The notes under the pieces: model-generated
Database searches by the model: none
Seen by the model: the letters and a program-made list of their open reading frames with translations, nothing else
Told to the model about the DNA's origin: nothing
Translations under genes and position numbers: made by a program
Part shown: positions 9,843 to 22,315 of the stretch, piece by piece
How positions within the stretch are numbered: the first letter of the stretch is position 1
Layout: each line of letters begins with the position of its first letter
Assembly: GCF_011386835.1 (NCBI RefSeq)
Contig: NC_088792.1
Span: 112,068,421-112,132,420, forward strand
DNA: 64,000 nucleotides
Origin: Chrysemys picta bellii
Taxonomy: Eukaryota > Chordata > Testudines > Emydidae
Direction of reading: 5' to 3'

Positions 9843-10013
9843 TGTCCAGTGTTCAAGCAGAGAGAGAGAGAGAACAGTACAACATTCAGGCTTTACTCCT
9901 TCCTCCATATAGGCTGTTCTCTCTCCTCAAGCACTTCTAGAAGTAAAGTTCTCTACATTCCTTTATGTAAGCATACTATAGTGCCCTCTATTGGGAAGCT
10001 ATTTATTGCAACA
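9843..10013 (-). repeat. Proposed 5' LTR of the Gypsy element
   Basis: Minus strand TGTTGCAATAA..CACTGGACA, about 171 bp, directly upstream of a primer-binding-site-like TGGTGTCAGAAATGAG stretch and then gag. Inferred from position and TG..CA ends; the second LTR near 914 matches only at its outer 35 bp or so. Confidence 0.5.
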
Positions 10014-10087
10014 CCCTATATGTACCCCATAGGGGAGTTTGTGGCTACTGGAGGTGTATATTGATTATATATATATTGATTGTATAT

Positions 10088-10290
10088 TGGGGGGAGGGAT
10101 AGCTCAGTGGTTTGAACGTTGGCCTGCTAAACCCAGGGTTGTGAGTTCAATCCTTGAGGGGGCCACTTAAGGATCTGGGGGGGAAAAAATCAGTACTTGG
10201 TCTTGCTAGTGAAGGCAGGGGGCTGGACTCGATGACCTTTCAGGGTCCCTTCCAGCTCTATGAGATAGGTATATCTCCATATATTATATT
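10088..10290 (+). mobile_element. tRNA-derived SINE, turtle Cry type
   Basis: The 5' part looks like a tRNA with an A box (tagctcagtggt, about 10099) and a B box (ggttgtgagttcaatcc), the internal RNA polymerase III promoter. The 3' part contains ggctggactcgatgacctttcagg and cttccagctctatgag, the tail shared with CR1 LINEs, which supply the reverse transcriptase for such SINEs. It lies in AT-rich DNA with tatata stretches on both sides. This architecture is the best evidence that the host is a cryptodiran turtle. Confidence 0.85.
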
Positions 10291-12200
10291 ATTATTTATA
10301 ATCAAAGACCTTGTGGCCACATTCCCCACCCCCTTTCCTGAGTTGCCCTGAAATCATTCCTCCACAGTGGACTAGACAGAGCTGGAATGGACCCCTGCTC
10401 TAGCACCTATGAGTGTGCTGTCCCCATTCACTTTGAATGAAGAATTAAAATGAGGCTAATGCACTGGGACTTTTCTGCAGCCTCTGTTCCCATGGGGTTA
10501 AGTTTCATTCTCTGAGCATAATCATTTCGACCTTATGAAAAATTATGTTGGCCACATTCCATATATAGGCATGCAAACGGAGGTACAACTCTGTTAGTCA
10601 GACCGATATTCCCAATCCCCAGAATATGATTTCTTAGAAGCTGCTTTAGGGCCCTAAATTAGGATTAGGTTTTGCAGAGGCTATGCAGCCAAAACACTAG
10701 AACCCTTGTACTGCAAAGATAATTGGCTCTGATTTCCTCCCTCCCCCCCACAAACAAACCAGAGTGTGGTATGAAAGACAGGCATAAAGCTCCCAGCTGC
10801 TGTGCTCTGATCCTGATCCACCATCCACTGTGTTAGAGCCACCCTCAGAGAGCTCTGAATTATGTCAGTCTGTAACACCCACAGTGGGTCTGAAAAACCT
10901 GACCCAGGATTAGTGTAGTGTTTTTTTTTTTAAGTTTGTTTGTGGCAAAAATAACTGAGTGCTAAACATTTCTGACTCATTTTAAGAGCAAAACAATTTA
11001 TAGTAACCAAGTCCACCTATAGCTTTTATCCTGAAAACAAACCATGCATATCTGAGCCATTTACATTGTCTGGTTTTACACTCTTCCCGAGAGTTTTGGC
11101 TCAAAAATAGATAGAGATCATTGTGGAAGATACTGAGTTTTTGGAATGATTACTTTGATGGTAAGGATTCCTAGTTCTTGGCCTAGCTGATGTGATTTTC
11201 AGCAGAGTTTTTAAGGCTTGCTTTTTGTTTTCTTGTTAGCTATACAATTAATTATCTTGTGATTTTTTTTGCACGTATTTTTAGGCTTGTTCTTTATCAC
11301 AAGCTCCAGGGCAATAAGCTTGGAAGAGTCTTCTAGTGAGATTTGGAATCTCTGGTTTACAACTCACTGACAATAGTTTTGATATCTCAGAGCTTTCTGG
11401 GTAGTTCAAACTCAGACACACAGTATTTGTTTAGAGTAGATGTATTCCAACTGCCTAAACAAAACAAAACAAAAAATAGCCACATGTGTATTAAGACAGC
11501 CAGATCTAAAGTGAAAATAAATATTCTGGGCCAGATCCTCAGCTGGGGTAAACCGGCATAGTCAATGCAAGCAATTAAAGTTAATGGAGCTATACTGATC
11601 TACCCTAGCTGAGGATATTAGCTGACTCATGGATATGTGCTGAAATGAAGTGGGCTTTTCAATAAGTGATTTTTCAGTGCATTTCTCTTTATCTTTTATC
11701 CTTTTTCATTGTCTCTTGTTTACAAGAGATATGAATGCATTGACTGTCACTTGTTCTGCGACAGCAAAGGGGTTCAGAGTTATTCCCTCTTTCAAAATCT
11801 TGATTAATGAAGAATTAATTCATTGCTGATAGCAGAAAAACAAGTCACCTAATTAACCTACTTAAAATTCTTAATACAACACTTTTTCAAAGAAGAAAGT
11901 TTACCTTCCCCCCACCCACCCCCAATTTCAGGCACTGTTATTCCAAACAGTTTACAAAGAAATAGGCTCAAAATCACAAAATTTGGATCCAGATCTGATT
12001 TAAAGCGTAAAGTTCAGGGATATTCAGATCTGAGGTACTGGGTTAGGCCACTCTTTGCAAAGAAGCAATATGAGACAAAAGTATGAGAAGTGATGATTAC
12101 AAATATTATATAAAATAATAAATGGTATAAAGAAAGTAAGTGGGATGTAACATTGTCACAATCCAAGAACAAGGAGACATCCAATGAAAATGAGGTGACA
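10291..12200. other. No gene recognised; short palindromic repeat
   Basis: No coding family is visible. At 11528-11620 the words ggccagatcctcagctgggg and ctagctgaggatat are near reverse complements around ttaatggagctatac, a short foldback repeat. The remainder has no structure that I can assign. Confidence 0.45.
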
Positions 12201-12204
12201 AATT

Positions 12205-12535
12205 TAAAGCTGCAAAAAATACTTTCCTACCTGATTAACCTGTGAAATTCATTGTCACAAGATATCACTGAGGCAAAAAGCTTTGCAGGATTCAAAAGAG
12301 GGCTAGACACTTATATGCATTAGATAGGAGAAAATCCCCCACATGCTTCAGGTCATCCGCCAACCACTGACTGCTGTGGGTTAGAAAAACATCTTTGGGC
12401 AGGTTATTCCATAATTCCCCACTGTATCTGCACATTCCTCTCAAGCATCCAATAGAGTGTGGAGAGATGACACCATGCTAGTTGGACCATGGTTCTGATC
12501 TGGCATGGAGATTTCTATATTCAGATTCCAAATGT
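12205..12535 (+). mobile_element. CR1 LINE 3' fragment
   Basis: Contains ctgattaacctgtgaaattcattgtcacaag, ggattcaaaagagggctagacac, gggcaggttattcca and tggaccatggttctgatctggcatgg, the order found in CR1 3' ends. The ORF2 C-terminus is no longer readable. Confidence 0.75.
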
Positions 12536-12599
12536 CCATGCTTAAAGATAGATCATACTTTTGTAACTTTTCTTCTACCAACTTCAGTAGACAAATTAT

Positions 12600-12780
12600 A
12601 TTGTGCTTTTCAGCCATATATAAAAATGCTTTACAAAAGAAGGTAATTATTACCACCCCCATTTTACTGATGTGGACACTGAGGCATTATGTTCACAGCA
12701 GTCAGTAGCGCAGCAGGAATATAATCCAGGTCTTTTGATTCAAAATCCAGTGCCCTGTTCACTCCTCCATGCTGCTTCAA
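12600..12780 (-). mobile_element. MIR SINE relic
   Basis: Plus-strand ccattttactgatgtggacactgaggca through ggaatataatccaggtcttttgattc reproduces the MIR core in reverse orientation. Old and diverged. Confidence 0.75.
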
Positions 12781-12789
12781 TGTAGAAGA

Positions 12790-13980
12790 TGGACTTGGGG
12801 GTGGGCGGGGGGGAGGGGAGAAAAAAAAAATCACATGTCCTCTTAAAACAACTATGTTTCTAAAAGCCATGTTGCTTCAACAAAACTGATCTAAAGTCAA
12901 TAAAGTAAACATTCAAACAATTGTTAAAATATTTTCAACTAACTCTTTTTACAGCATGAACTATAGCAAACGTAAAGGTCTAATTTTATAGTGGGAAGAA
13001 GTTTGCATAAGACAAGTATGTATTACTCTAACAACCATTTGTTAAAGGGCAACTCCCAGTGACATTAGATATCTAAAAGATTTATTTACTAAAGCTCTGG
13101 TCCAGCTCTAATATTGAAGTTAGTGGGAGTTTTGACCTTGTCAATGGGAGCAGCAATAGACCCTAAGTAAGGGTTAGATCCTGCCCTTGTTGTATGTACA
13201 GATGCGTAAATGTAGGGGATATCCTGGCCCCTCTGGAGTCAGAGAGTTTTGTCATTGACTTCAATGGGACCAGGATTTCATTCCCACTGTTCCACTTTGG
13301 ACCTTGCTAGCTACCCAGATTTTCAGGGGAGATCATCAACAAATGCGCTATGTAGTGTTGTCCTTGCACAGTGGCATTGATGATAATAAAAGTCCTGTTC
13401 CATAACAGACAACACTTGAGAAAGAGACATAACTTGTGCTTTCACCCTTTTGGGGCTATCAGAATTCATACCCTTCTCCACAACTGGAATTTTGGAATGG
13501 AATTTATTCAGGCTGAAATATCTCACACAGTACCAGTGGCTGCATGCTCTGTAGTTTGTGTTGGTTGTTGTCATTTTGTCCTGTCACACTTATTTTAAGG
13601 GAAGAAGAGACAACTGGAGTGGTCTTCTTGTTGGTCAGTGGACTCTTGGGTTCTGAGGCTGCGATTCAGTGCTAATGCCATAACATCAGGATGGAGACGA
13701 CATTCTTCTGGGAAGTTTCCTAGTGATGCTGAATAGAACAGTCACCAAATCAACAGATGTGGCAGCAATTCCCAAATACAAATTTGCTTTACATTACAGC
13801 ACATGTACAGCCTATGGGAATAGATCTCATAATAGTTCTGGCCAATTCTCTTTTTTGAGATTCCAACTTTTGTCTTTAATGTTGATTCTCCATGCATGTC
13901 AGAATTCAGAAAGTGATTCTCTGGACTATGTGCTGAACTTTTGTCTCGTCACAGATTCAAAAGTGTCTCCTTTTTATGCT
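12790..13980. other. No gene recognised
   Basis: Contains two short repeat relics around 13100-13150 and 13235-13290 that carry a gacttcaatggg-type core, but no coding family. Open frames here have no recognisable domains. Confidence 0.4.
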
Positions 13981-14411
13981 GCTCTGATCAGGGCCAGTGC
14001 ATGGAAGTTTCGCGTCCTAGGCGAAACTTCCACTTTGCGCCCCCCCCCCCCCCCAGCCCTGGGGCAGCTCCCCGCCCCCCCCTCCACCCTGAGGCGCCCC
14101 CCCCACAGCAGCTCTCCCCTCCAGGGAGCCATGCGGCAGCTCCCCACCCCAGCTCACCTCTGCTCCGCCTCCTCCCTGAGCACACCACCCCAGCTCTAAT
14201 TCTCCTCCCCCCAGGCTTGCGGCGCCAAACAGCTGATTGGCACTGCAAGCCTGGGAGGCGGGAGATGTGGAGCAGCGACCGTGTGCTCAGGAAGGGGACA
14301 TAGGAACGCTGTAAAAAAAATTGGGGGCACTGCTTTTTGGTGCCCCCAAATCTTGGCACCCTAGGCAACTGTGTAGTTTGCCTTAATGGTAGCACCGGCC
14401 CTGGCTCTGAT
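13981..14411. mobile_element. hAT-type MITE with 8-bp duplication
   Basis: The element is 13989-14403, with inverted ends cagggccagtgc and gcaccggccctg. The 8-bp duplication gctctgat flanks it exactly (13981-13988 and 14404-14411). It is GC-rich, with a run of about 15 C at 14040-14054, and codes for nothing. hAT transposases generate 8-bp duplications, so an autonomous hAT element probably mobilised it. Confidence 0.9.
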
Positions 14412-14654
14412 ACAGTCATTTCCTAGAAAAACAAAACCTAGCCAAGTGTCTTAAACCCCTTAAAGATACATTAACACTTAGAGCTGGACAAATACTGCAT
14501 ATTTTAATGTAAATATTCATTTGACGTTTTAAGTGGTGCTTGGACCAAGCTTGCACTCCTTGTATGTTTGCAGAAAGCAAACCTACAAGTGATGGAGTTT
14601 TAATGACAATGTTTGAAGGAAGCATTTTTCAAAAATGGAGGAGTATTCACAGAA

Positions 14655-14790
14655 ACCAAATTACATCCCAACTGTACAATGGGGATAATAGCACTTCCCA
14701 CTCTCACTGGGGTGTTGCGAGGATAAATACATTAGAGATTGTGAGGCGCTCACATACTAGTGTGATGTGGGCCATATATTTAAAATAGAT
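14655..14790 (+). mobile_element. MIR SINE 3' half
   Basis: caatggggataatagcacttcc..gttgcgaggataaatac matches the MIR 3' half in forward orientation. Confidence 0.65.
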
Positions 14791-15035
14791 TGGTAGATCA
14801 CTAATATTCTGCAAGCGGAAAATGAGATGAAATCAGGTAAATTATTTCTTGTAAATTATTCACTCATTACTATTTGGAATGTAAACGTACCATTGTGTAA
14901 AATGTCCACTCTCCCCATCTTGTTTCAGGATACTTTAAAACAAGAACAAAAAAAAGAAAACTCCCAAAACAGAATAAAGTCCCTAATTACTTACCTATGC
15001 TTTTCCTGGCTCAGAGAGAGATTGCTGAGGCTGGC

Positions 15036-15790
15036 TCTCATTGGTTTTTCAAACTGTGGGCTTTGCTCTTCCTGAGGGCCATGATGAGATTATCGGGGAG
15101 GCATGAAGTGAGGTGCAGGGCTGCATCTGGCCAGGTCTTCAGGCCAGGGCAGGGCAGCACAGTAGTGGAGAGAATGCATAAGGGGTCCCCAGCAGTTGGG
15201 TGGAGTGATATTATTGGGACTGTCCCGATATAGGGGCTTTGTCTTATATAGGCAACTATATCTCTCCCCCCCCCCCCCCCGCCCAAAAGTGTCCTGATTT
15301 TTCATACTTGCTATCTGGTCATCCTAGGGAGCGCAGCCCTGCCCAGCCCTGTCATGACCTAGCAATCTACTGCTGTCTCCTCTTCCCCTCCCTGACCACT
15401 GTGGACTCCCTGCTGCTGTCCTGCCCGAGGGTCAATTCTTTTTGGTGGGGTGGGGGGAGAAGAGAGAGGGCTCTTGTATATACAAGACAAAGCCACTAAT
15501 ATCGGGACATCTGGTGACCCTGCCATGGGCACCTGTATGGCCACAGCCCCTGATATTTTAAACTCTCCAGAGCTTGTAGGAGTCAGAGGTTCTGGGAAGG
15601 TAGGAGGGAGGGAGAGGGCCCTGGTCCACTCTGCACTGACATGGGCTCTGCTGGGATAGAGCCACCACCCCAGGCTTGAGCTGCCTGCTGCCCTCTGTGA
15701 CTTTCTGGGCAGGAGCAGTGGGGATGGGGCTGTTGTGGGACTCCTGTGGAGAAGAGACATACAGCAAAAAAAAATTTGGGAACCCCTGCT
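15036..15790. mobile_element. Putative hAT MITE with a nested palindromic repeat
   Basis: ggtttttcaaactgtggg at the left and aatttgggaacccctg at the right look like the two ends of a hAT-type MITE. Inside, 15204-15335 (gtcccgatataggggctttgtcttata) and 15475-15520 (tacaagacaaagccactaatatcgggac) are reverse complements, suggesting a second repeat inserted within. No clear 8-bp duplication was found. Confidence 0.45.
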
Positions 15791-17640
15791 CTATTATGTT
15801 CCTGTGCAGCCCATGCTTTAACTGCAATTGTCAAAATGCGCCATGCCGTTTGAGGAGCCCCTACTATCCAGTCAGCCACCCACTCAGACATAGCAATTGC
15901 CAAATGCCAAAAAATCCACACAAAAATGAAGGAATCCATGATCACTTATCCAGTCCATGACTCCTGGGACGCTAATGATTGTGCTTAAAAAAATATAGGT
16001 GACTTAAGTCTATTTCTCGATTTGTGTGTGGGTGACAAGTAGCTGAACAAATTTTATTGAGAGCCTTGAGAGCTGAGACTATAGTGTCAGACCCTCCTTT
16101 TTGTCTAAACTGTACTCACTGCAAGACTGGAAAGGTGGATGCGGGGGAGGTAGTGGCAACAGTGGCTTTAGGCACAATCTGTGCCCTCTGGAAACTCTGG
16201 TGTAAATTAGAAGACTGCTCTAATTTATGCCAGTTGTCTAGAGTCCCCACATTTCTCATCCTGCAGCCAGCAGTCCCCAGCACATGAGGGCACCTGGCAG
16301 CCCTCCTCTGGCTGAGAGGGGGAAATCGCATAGGAGTCACAGTTGTGGCTCTGTGCTATCTAACGATTCCCAAGTGCGGGGGGAATCCTTAAGGGGCTTG
16401 TTAAGATGATCACAGGACAACTTTGTTGAGTTGAGGATCAGACAAACCCTGGCTAAATGATTTGACAGAGCAGGAGTTCAACAGCTCTACATAAAAGATT
16501 ATGCTAGTCGACTTTGCAGAGACCTTCATCCACCAGCAGGTCATACGTTCTCCCCTTCCTAAAATACAAATATTTTGTCCTTATATAGAGCTGAATTGGG
16601 TTTGCTCACAGGCAAATCCTAATGTGTATTCAAAACTGTTCAGATAGCTTATTTAATGCTTTTGCTATTAGCGCTGAAATGGGACAGTCGTTACAATACC
16701 AGATACGAAACAGGACGGTGACTTCTACTGTTTTCTTTTCTTGTGGTTCCCTATTTTTTAGGGAAAACCACCCCATGGCTTTCCCTAAAAATTGCTATGA
16801 CCAAACCACAACCCTCTTCATCATCATAATTATTCTTACTTCATAATTCAAGGATGCGGTCAACTAAACATGCTGTTCAAATCATGGAGCCATGGGAATA
16901 AAATGAAAGAAAAAAGAAGTTTACTTGAAAGATGGCTTTTAAAATGGTACTTTAACTGTAGTAAAGCATCAGAATTTCTAATTCTCTGGAAAAATATTAC
17001 ACAGCCTATATAGGGCCAAAACTATAGAGGTAATGAGCACCTGTGACTGTCATTGACTTCAGGGGGAGTTGTGAGTACTTACAATGTCTCCAGGATTTGG
17101 TCTAAAAACAGTATTCCGAATCCTAGCTATTCAGAGGGGTGGAATCCCGTTGACAAAACTGAGTTCAATGGAGCCAGAATTTCAGCACAGGAATGTAATC
17201 CAAGCAGAGGAGGTCACTTGAGTTGCTGAGCCCATAAAACTGATCCTGAGTTTTTAAAACTGAACAGCTGGCAGTATATACTGAGCACACATGAAGATGT
17301 CTCTGGATAGCTACCTGAAAAAGGGACAATTCTGGGAAAACCTGGACAGGTGGCAACACTAGTGGGCACCCAAAGGCCCTGACTAAGAGATCTAATGGCT
17401 GATCCAGCAATATGCTGAGGGCTGTCTCCAAGGTCTTCACTCTGATTGGCTCACAAGAGTGTCACCTTGATGGATTAAACCCTAAAACTAGAAAGAAATA
17501 TAGTTCTTATCAACTAGAGAGAAGACCCAGTCCTGCTTCCTTTGATGTCAGTGTGGTCATCGGCTTACATAGGAGGGAGGGAGGGAAATTAAGACAGAGC
17601 AAATTCATTAAGACACTTAAAGATCAGAGTCAGAATTTTA
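15791..17640. other. No gene recognised
   Basis: One short relic with cattgacttcagggggagttgtgag at about 17045-17090 belongs to the short repeats with a tgaagtcaatgg-type core. Otherwise nothing assignable. Confidence 0.4.
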
Positions 17641-17664
17641 AAAACCCAACCCTGTTGCACTCTG

Positions 17665-18300
17665 GTGGGGTGTACAAACCCCACTCTGGACCTGAAGGGG
17701 TTAAAAGGTAATACTGAGCCCAGGTAACCCCACCTACCTACTATGCTCCCACTGGAAGAATGGGTTAAAAGGAGCGCAGAAGCCCAGACAAAGGGTGATG
17801 GACAGGCTGGAGGAGTGAGGAATCCTTTTCCAGGAAGCCAGACAGAAGAGTGAGCCTGAGAGGGACTATGGAGCAGTAATGCGCTCAGGCAGAGCCTTCT
17901 CCAGCCAGCACGCCTCTTTGAGGGCCAGCAGGTCCTGCAGGGCTCTGCATATTTGAACTCCTTTTGTTGTTGAGTGACTGACTTGACTGTTTGGACTATA
18001 GGGGCCATGCCCCAAACTGAAGGGATCTATAAGTAGGACATAGCCAAGAGAGACAAACTTACACTTGCTGCAGGGAGGACCCTGCTGGTGTTGCTTCCCA
18101 CAGAGCCTTGGGCTGGGACCTGGTGGAGACGGAGGGCCAAGGCCCAACTGTGGGAGGAGAGCCAAAGATTCATGGCTCAAGGTCAGGAACACACCCTTCT
18201 ACCATCTGGACAGGGAGGCAAAGGGCTGGAAGTCAGGTGTGCTAACCCCTAGGCTGCTCAGCCTGCCAAGCTCCCTATCACATGCACCCAAAGCTAATTG
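17665..18300 (+). repeat. Possible LTR or GC-rich repeat
   Basis: A GC-rich block beginning tgtacaaaccccactctggacc, with composition and word content like turtle LTRs (aaggggttaaaagg, gggttaaaaggag). There are no confirmed ends or duplication. Long frames on both strands have no protein family resemblance. Confidence 0.3.
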
Positions 18301-18348
18301 AGTTAAGAAAGAACAGGAAAAAACGTGATCAGTAATGGGGGGGTGGGG

Positions 18349-19138
18349 TGTCACATTCACGTCTCGTGACCAATCCCTGGCCAAGTGTGTGTGCCTGCTC
18401 TCTCAATCTATTTGTGGTGGGTCTTCAGTGACTCATCCCTCCAGCCAAGTCATACACAATCTGTGAGATAAAAGCAACACAAACCCCTTTTGGGGTACAA
18501 GTCCAACAGGGGCCTCTCAGTGTCCTCTGTGATGTCTCTCTGTTTGTCCCACTCTGGACTAGAGCAGTGTCCCAGCGCTGCTTCCCTGGAAATAATATCT
18601 TCGCTCTCTCAGGGCCTTTCTCCGCCCAGCTCTTCAGCTGGGCTACTACGGTTCAGCCCCCCATTCTGGGGTACCTCAAAGTCCAGGCCACTTTCCCAGT
18701 GGCTGGCTGGGGTGGGGGAGAGGGGACAGACCCAGGCCCACCCTCTACTCCAGGTCCCAGCCCAGGGAGCCTATAGATAGCAGCCATGCACAATGTCCCT
18801 TTAAATAAACTGCATTACTGCTATAATTCCCTGGGCCACTTCCCCATGGCTCCCACACATTCTTCACCCTTACCTCAGGACCCTGTCCTTGTGGAGTCCC
18901 AGAAACCAGCCTGGAGCACCATCCACTCTCCTCTAGCTCTAGCCAGGAACTAGCCCTGCAGCTCATCTTATACTGACCTGCTGGACCCTGATTGGCTACT
19001 TCCCACACTGGCTGCTTCCCACACAGCTGTTCAAGGCAGCTTGGAGAACCTCTCTACTGCCCTTTTCTGCGAGGGGGGGAGAGGTGGCTGGGCCACAAGG
19101 CCTCCAGCAAGGGGCCTTAGGGCTGGTCCACCCCATCA
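18349..19138 (-). mobile_element. Probable solo LTR
   Basis: On the minus strand it starts TGATGGGGTGGACC and ends GTGAATGTGACA, giving TG..CA ends over about 790 bp. It contains a TATA-like stretch (gtataagatgagc) upstream of a transcribed-looking region. No matching target duplication was found, so the boundaries are tentative. Confidence 0.5.
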
Positions 19139-21930
19139 AATGATCATCAAGGTACTAATCTTAGAAACTCTTATATGTGTGAGGATACACAGGTGAATAG
19201 CAACTATTCATGGAGTAAGGCTCAGTCCCTAATTTTGGAATGAGTTAATGAAAATGCTGTAACATTCTTGGCTGGATATAATTGTCAGATAAGAGTCTGA
19301 GGGAGGCCAATGAGAAGACAAGAATAATAATCAAGTTTAGAAGTCCTGCATGCATGGATCAATAACTCTGTGTTAGAAGAAGAGAAGCTGCTCTGGAAAC
19401 AAGCAATATTCAGGATAGGAGAAAGCAATTCTAAACAGGTCTTTGAAGTGTCACACCAGAGACCGGTTTGAATCAATGAAAAGCAATCGATGAATCTGTT
19501 CTGTCATCTTAGAAATGAAAGGGAGTGATGCATCAAAGTTCAAACAAATATCCAGGACAAGCTGAAGAGACCAAGCAGAGCCAGAAATAAATAATTCAGA
19601 CTTGGCAGAACTTAGATGTAAACATTTTAGCCTCAGCTATTGTTTGACATTCGGAAGACAGGACAGCAAAATAGCAACTGTTCTCTCAGACGAGACACAA
19701 GAAAAATAAATGTGTTATTATTCAGCATAAAGTTGGAAATAGTTCCATGATTAAAATAGCATGGCAACTCAAAGAAATACTGTATTGTATGTAAAGGAAC
19801 ATGAAATAAAGTCCAATGTAATGCCTATATCCTTACATTTTTTATACACATGGTAAGATTACTGTTTGCAGAAGACATCACCATTAAAAACTAATGAAAC
19901 TTGTCATATGACATATCTTTATACTAGGAGTTTTGTAGTACTTATCATTTGAGGTACTTTAATTAAACTCACAACACACTCTTGATGCAGGGAAGCATTA
20001 TTATCCCCAGTCGAGCGATGGGTAAACTCACTCACAGAGCAGTTTCTTCAGTCCTTCATCCTTCCTCTCTGCAACCAGACACTCGCCAGAGATCTGGGGT
20101 TTATCATAGGCTCAAGGGAACACTTTTGTGGGAGTCCTTTTGTAAAGTATTGGCAGCACATCACTAATTTGACCCTGGTTATTCAATGGTTATCAGAAAC
20201 CATGAGCTGTCCTGGGAGATGCATGCTAATGTTACCTTCCCTAATCTCATTTGGCTTCAGCATTAGCCACAAGGGCCAGCAGCTAATCTTTATCTGTCAG
20301 GAAAAGATTGATCAGAATGACAAACTGCAAAGTAGGTTTACAGATTTTCCCCCTTTTATAACAGGACCAAATAGCGCAGAGGTTTTTTTGGTTAGACTTA
20401 TTATGATCAGTTGGAATACTCATTGGAAAAAGCAGCTGAACAAGTTGCATTGAATTGCTGTGAAGATGCATCAAAAGTAACGTATTGGCAAAGACCTAAT
20501 TTGTCTCTGAAAAAATATTGTTCAGAGAGTGGAGTTATGACACTTTGTTCACATTTTATTTTATAGAAACTTGATTTGCCAAGAATTGCATCTCAGGAGA
20601 AAAAGCCTCAGTTACAGAGAGTTCATGTTTGTATCCATTTAATGGTTTCTTCTATCCTCCAGTTGCAGTTCTAAATGCCCTCCTCGGCACTGTGTTTGTA
20701 TTCTTGAGTAATGTCTAGGAACTTTTAAAGATCACACTCACTATTCTGGGTCAGCCATAGGAAACAGTAAAGGAGATGGTCACACAGGGCAGCAAAATTA
20801 AAAGGCCACTAAATTTGCTAAACAATTTTGTGCAAATGCTTCCGCTTTTAAGATGGCTCTTTTGTCACACTAAAGGTGGCTGACTGGCTGTGAGCCTGTG
20901 AGTGATTGAAACCAGACTGAAAATATTAACAGTATGGCAGGACAGGGTGAGGTGGATCTGTAATAAAAATCACAGGGGTGGAAAGGTAGAGAATTTAGAA
21001 TTGAGCAGAATGCAGTCTGACTTAAAGCCAACTCTGCTCAGACATTGCTGATGAACTTGAAAAGCAATGGCTTTAAACTCTATATATAATAAAATCACAT
21101 CTCCCAAACACAGTGGGATTCAATAATAGAAATGATAACTGGGTAAAGCAAACTTCTGGCTTCCTCCCACATAAGGCTAGCAAATCATCCACAGGCCCTC
21201 ATTAAAGTGTACTTGTTTAGCACAGCATGCTAGAAAGCATTGCCACTAGATGAGAGCATACTAAAGCTACAATGAACCATTAGAATCAGGTATCACTTTT
21301 TCCATTTGCAATGCAAGATTTTCCAAGTCGGTGTCTGGAATTCAAACCCAAATACATCTGAATCTCTGAGGCTTTTATCTGGAGGAAAAAATACTCACGC
21401 AAGGAAGGTCTCATGTTTAGAGGGGACATGTGAGAATCAGGCATGATTTACCTTCAATCCCATCACTATGCTGATCTCTTTATCAACAAAAGGATCTAAA
21501 AAACGGTAGTACCCAGGTTGTAAAAGAACAGAGAGGTACTAAACCTATAAAAGTTGAACAAATACAATTTTTCAAACACAAAAGTGCCCTTTACTGTATT
21601 TGCCTCTGCCAGACAACAAGGAGTAGGAAGAAACAAGCAAAATTAAAAGAGATTCTTTTGTAAATTTGTGGGGTGGAATTTTATTTAAAAAGTATTATGC
21701 TGTGGGTGCTATTAATATGTAAGCACATGGTGTGACAGAGTATTGGCATTATTTTGGTGCCTCTGTATTTAGAATGTGAACTGTTTATTTTTCAGTGGTA
21801 CTCTGTGAATTAGTGGGCATTCTCACCAACCCAGGACAGAACCAGCACCATGCCCAAGGCTGTTTCAGGCCGGTGCCTCAGGGCACAGTTTATTATTGTA
21901 ACAAATGTCCCTAGCTCTCAGATTCATGGA
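19139..21930. other. No gene recognised; one MIR relic
   Basis: A minus-strand MIR relic lies at about 19967-20045 (gcattattatccccag..gggtaaactcactcacagag). The rest is AT-rich without recognisable coding or repeat structure. Confidence 0.45.
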
Positions 21931-22312
21931 CAGTGATGGGACACAAGATGGAGAGGGCTCTGAGTTACTACAGAGAATTCTTTCCCAGGTGCCTTGCTGG
22001 TGGGTCTTGACCACATGTTCAGGAATTAACTGATTGCCATATTTGGGGTTGGGAAGGAATTTTCCCCTGGGTCAGAGACCCTGGGTTTTTTTTGCTTTCC
22101 TCTGCAGCATGGGCCACGTGTCATTTGCAGGTTTAAACTAATGTAAACAGTGAATTCTCTGTAACTTGAAGTCTTTAAACCATGATTTCAGGACTTCAGT
22201 AACAATAGGGGTCTATTACCCAAGTGAGTGGGTGAGGTTCTGTGCCTTGCCAGGTGCAGGAGGTTAGACTAGATGATCATGATAATCTCTTCTGGCCTTC
22301 AAGTCTATGAGA
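21930..22312 (+). mobile_element. CR1 LINE 3' untranslated end
   Basis: Contains agttactacagagaattctttccc, ttggggttgggaaggaattttccc, ttcctctgcagcatgggcc and the terminal ggttagactagatgatcatgat..tctatgag. The terminal motif is that of CR1 3' ends. Truncated at 5'. Confidence 0.85.
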
Positions 22313-22315
22313 TTC

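Larger units (their letters stand above)
914..10013 (-). mobile_element. Ty3/Gypsy LTR retrotransposon, decayed, split by nested insertions
   Basis: Read on the minus strand, the element runs gag (about 9.76-9.33 kb), reverse transcriptase (about 8.20-7.86 kb), RNase H (about 2.76-2.30 kb) and integrase (about 2.0-1.5 kb), the usual Ty3/Gypsy order. A short LTR is proposed at 9843-10013, directly followed on the minus strand by a primer-binding-site-like stretch starting TGGTGTCAGAA. The matching 3' LTR is only suggested: plus-strand 914-950 (tgttcag..ttcaagca..gagagagaac) resembles the corresponding LTR end at 9843-9876. Two insertions interrupt it: an LTR at about 8267-9306 and a Penelope-like element at 3234-7841. 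All frames carry stops and frameshifts, so it is inactive. The outer limits are uncertain; the Gypsy assignment itself is firm. Confidence 0.75.

Noticed and set aside
13723..14419. Long proline/glycine-rich frames on both strands
   Set aside because: They arise from the C-rich hAT MITE at 13989-14403; composition only, no domain.
15359..15945. Overlapping frames of 120-133 residues
   Set aside because: GC-rich repeat DNA gives few stops; no recognisable motif and strands conflict.
17589..18301. Frames of up to 139 residues on both strands
   Set aside because: Located in an LTR-like GC-rich block; no family resemblance or splice-linked context.
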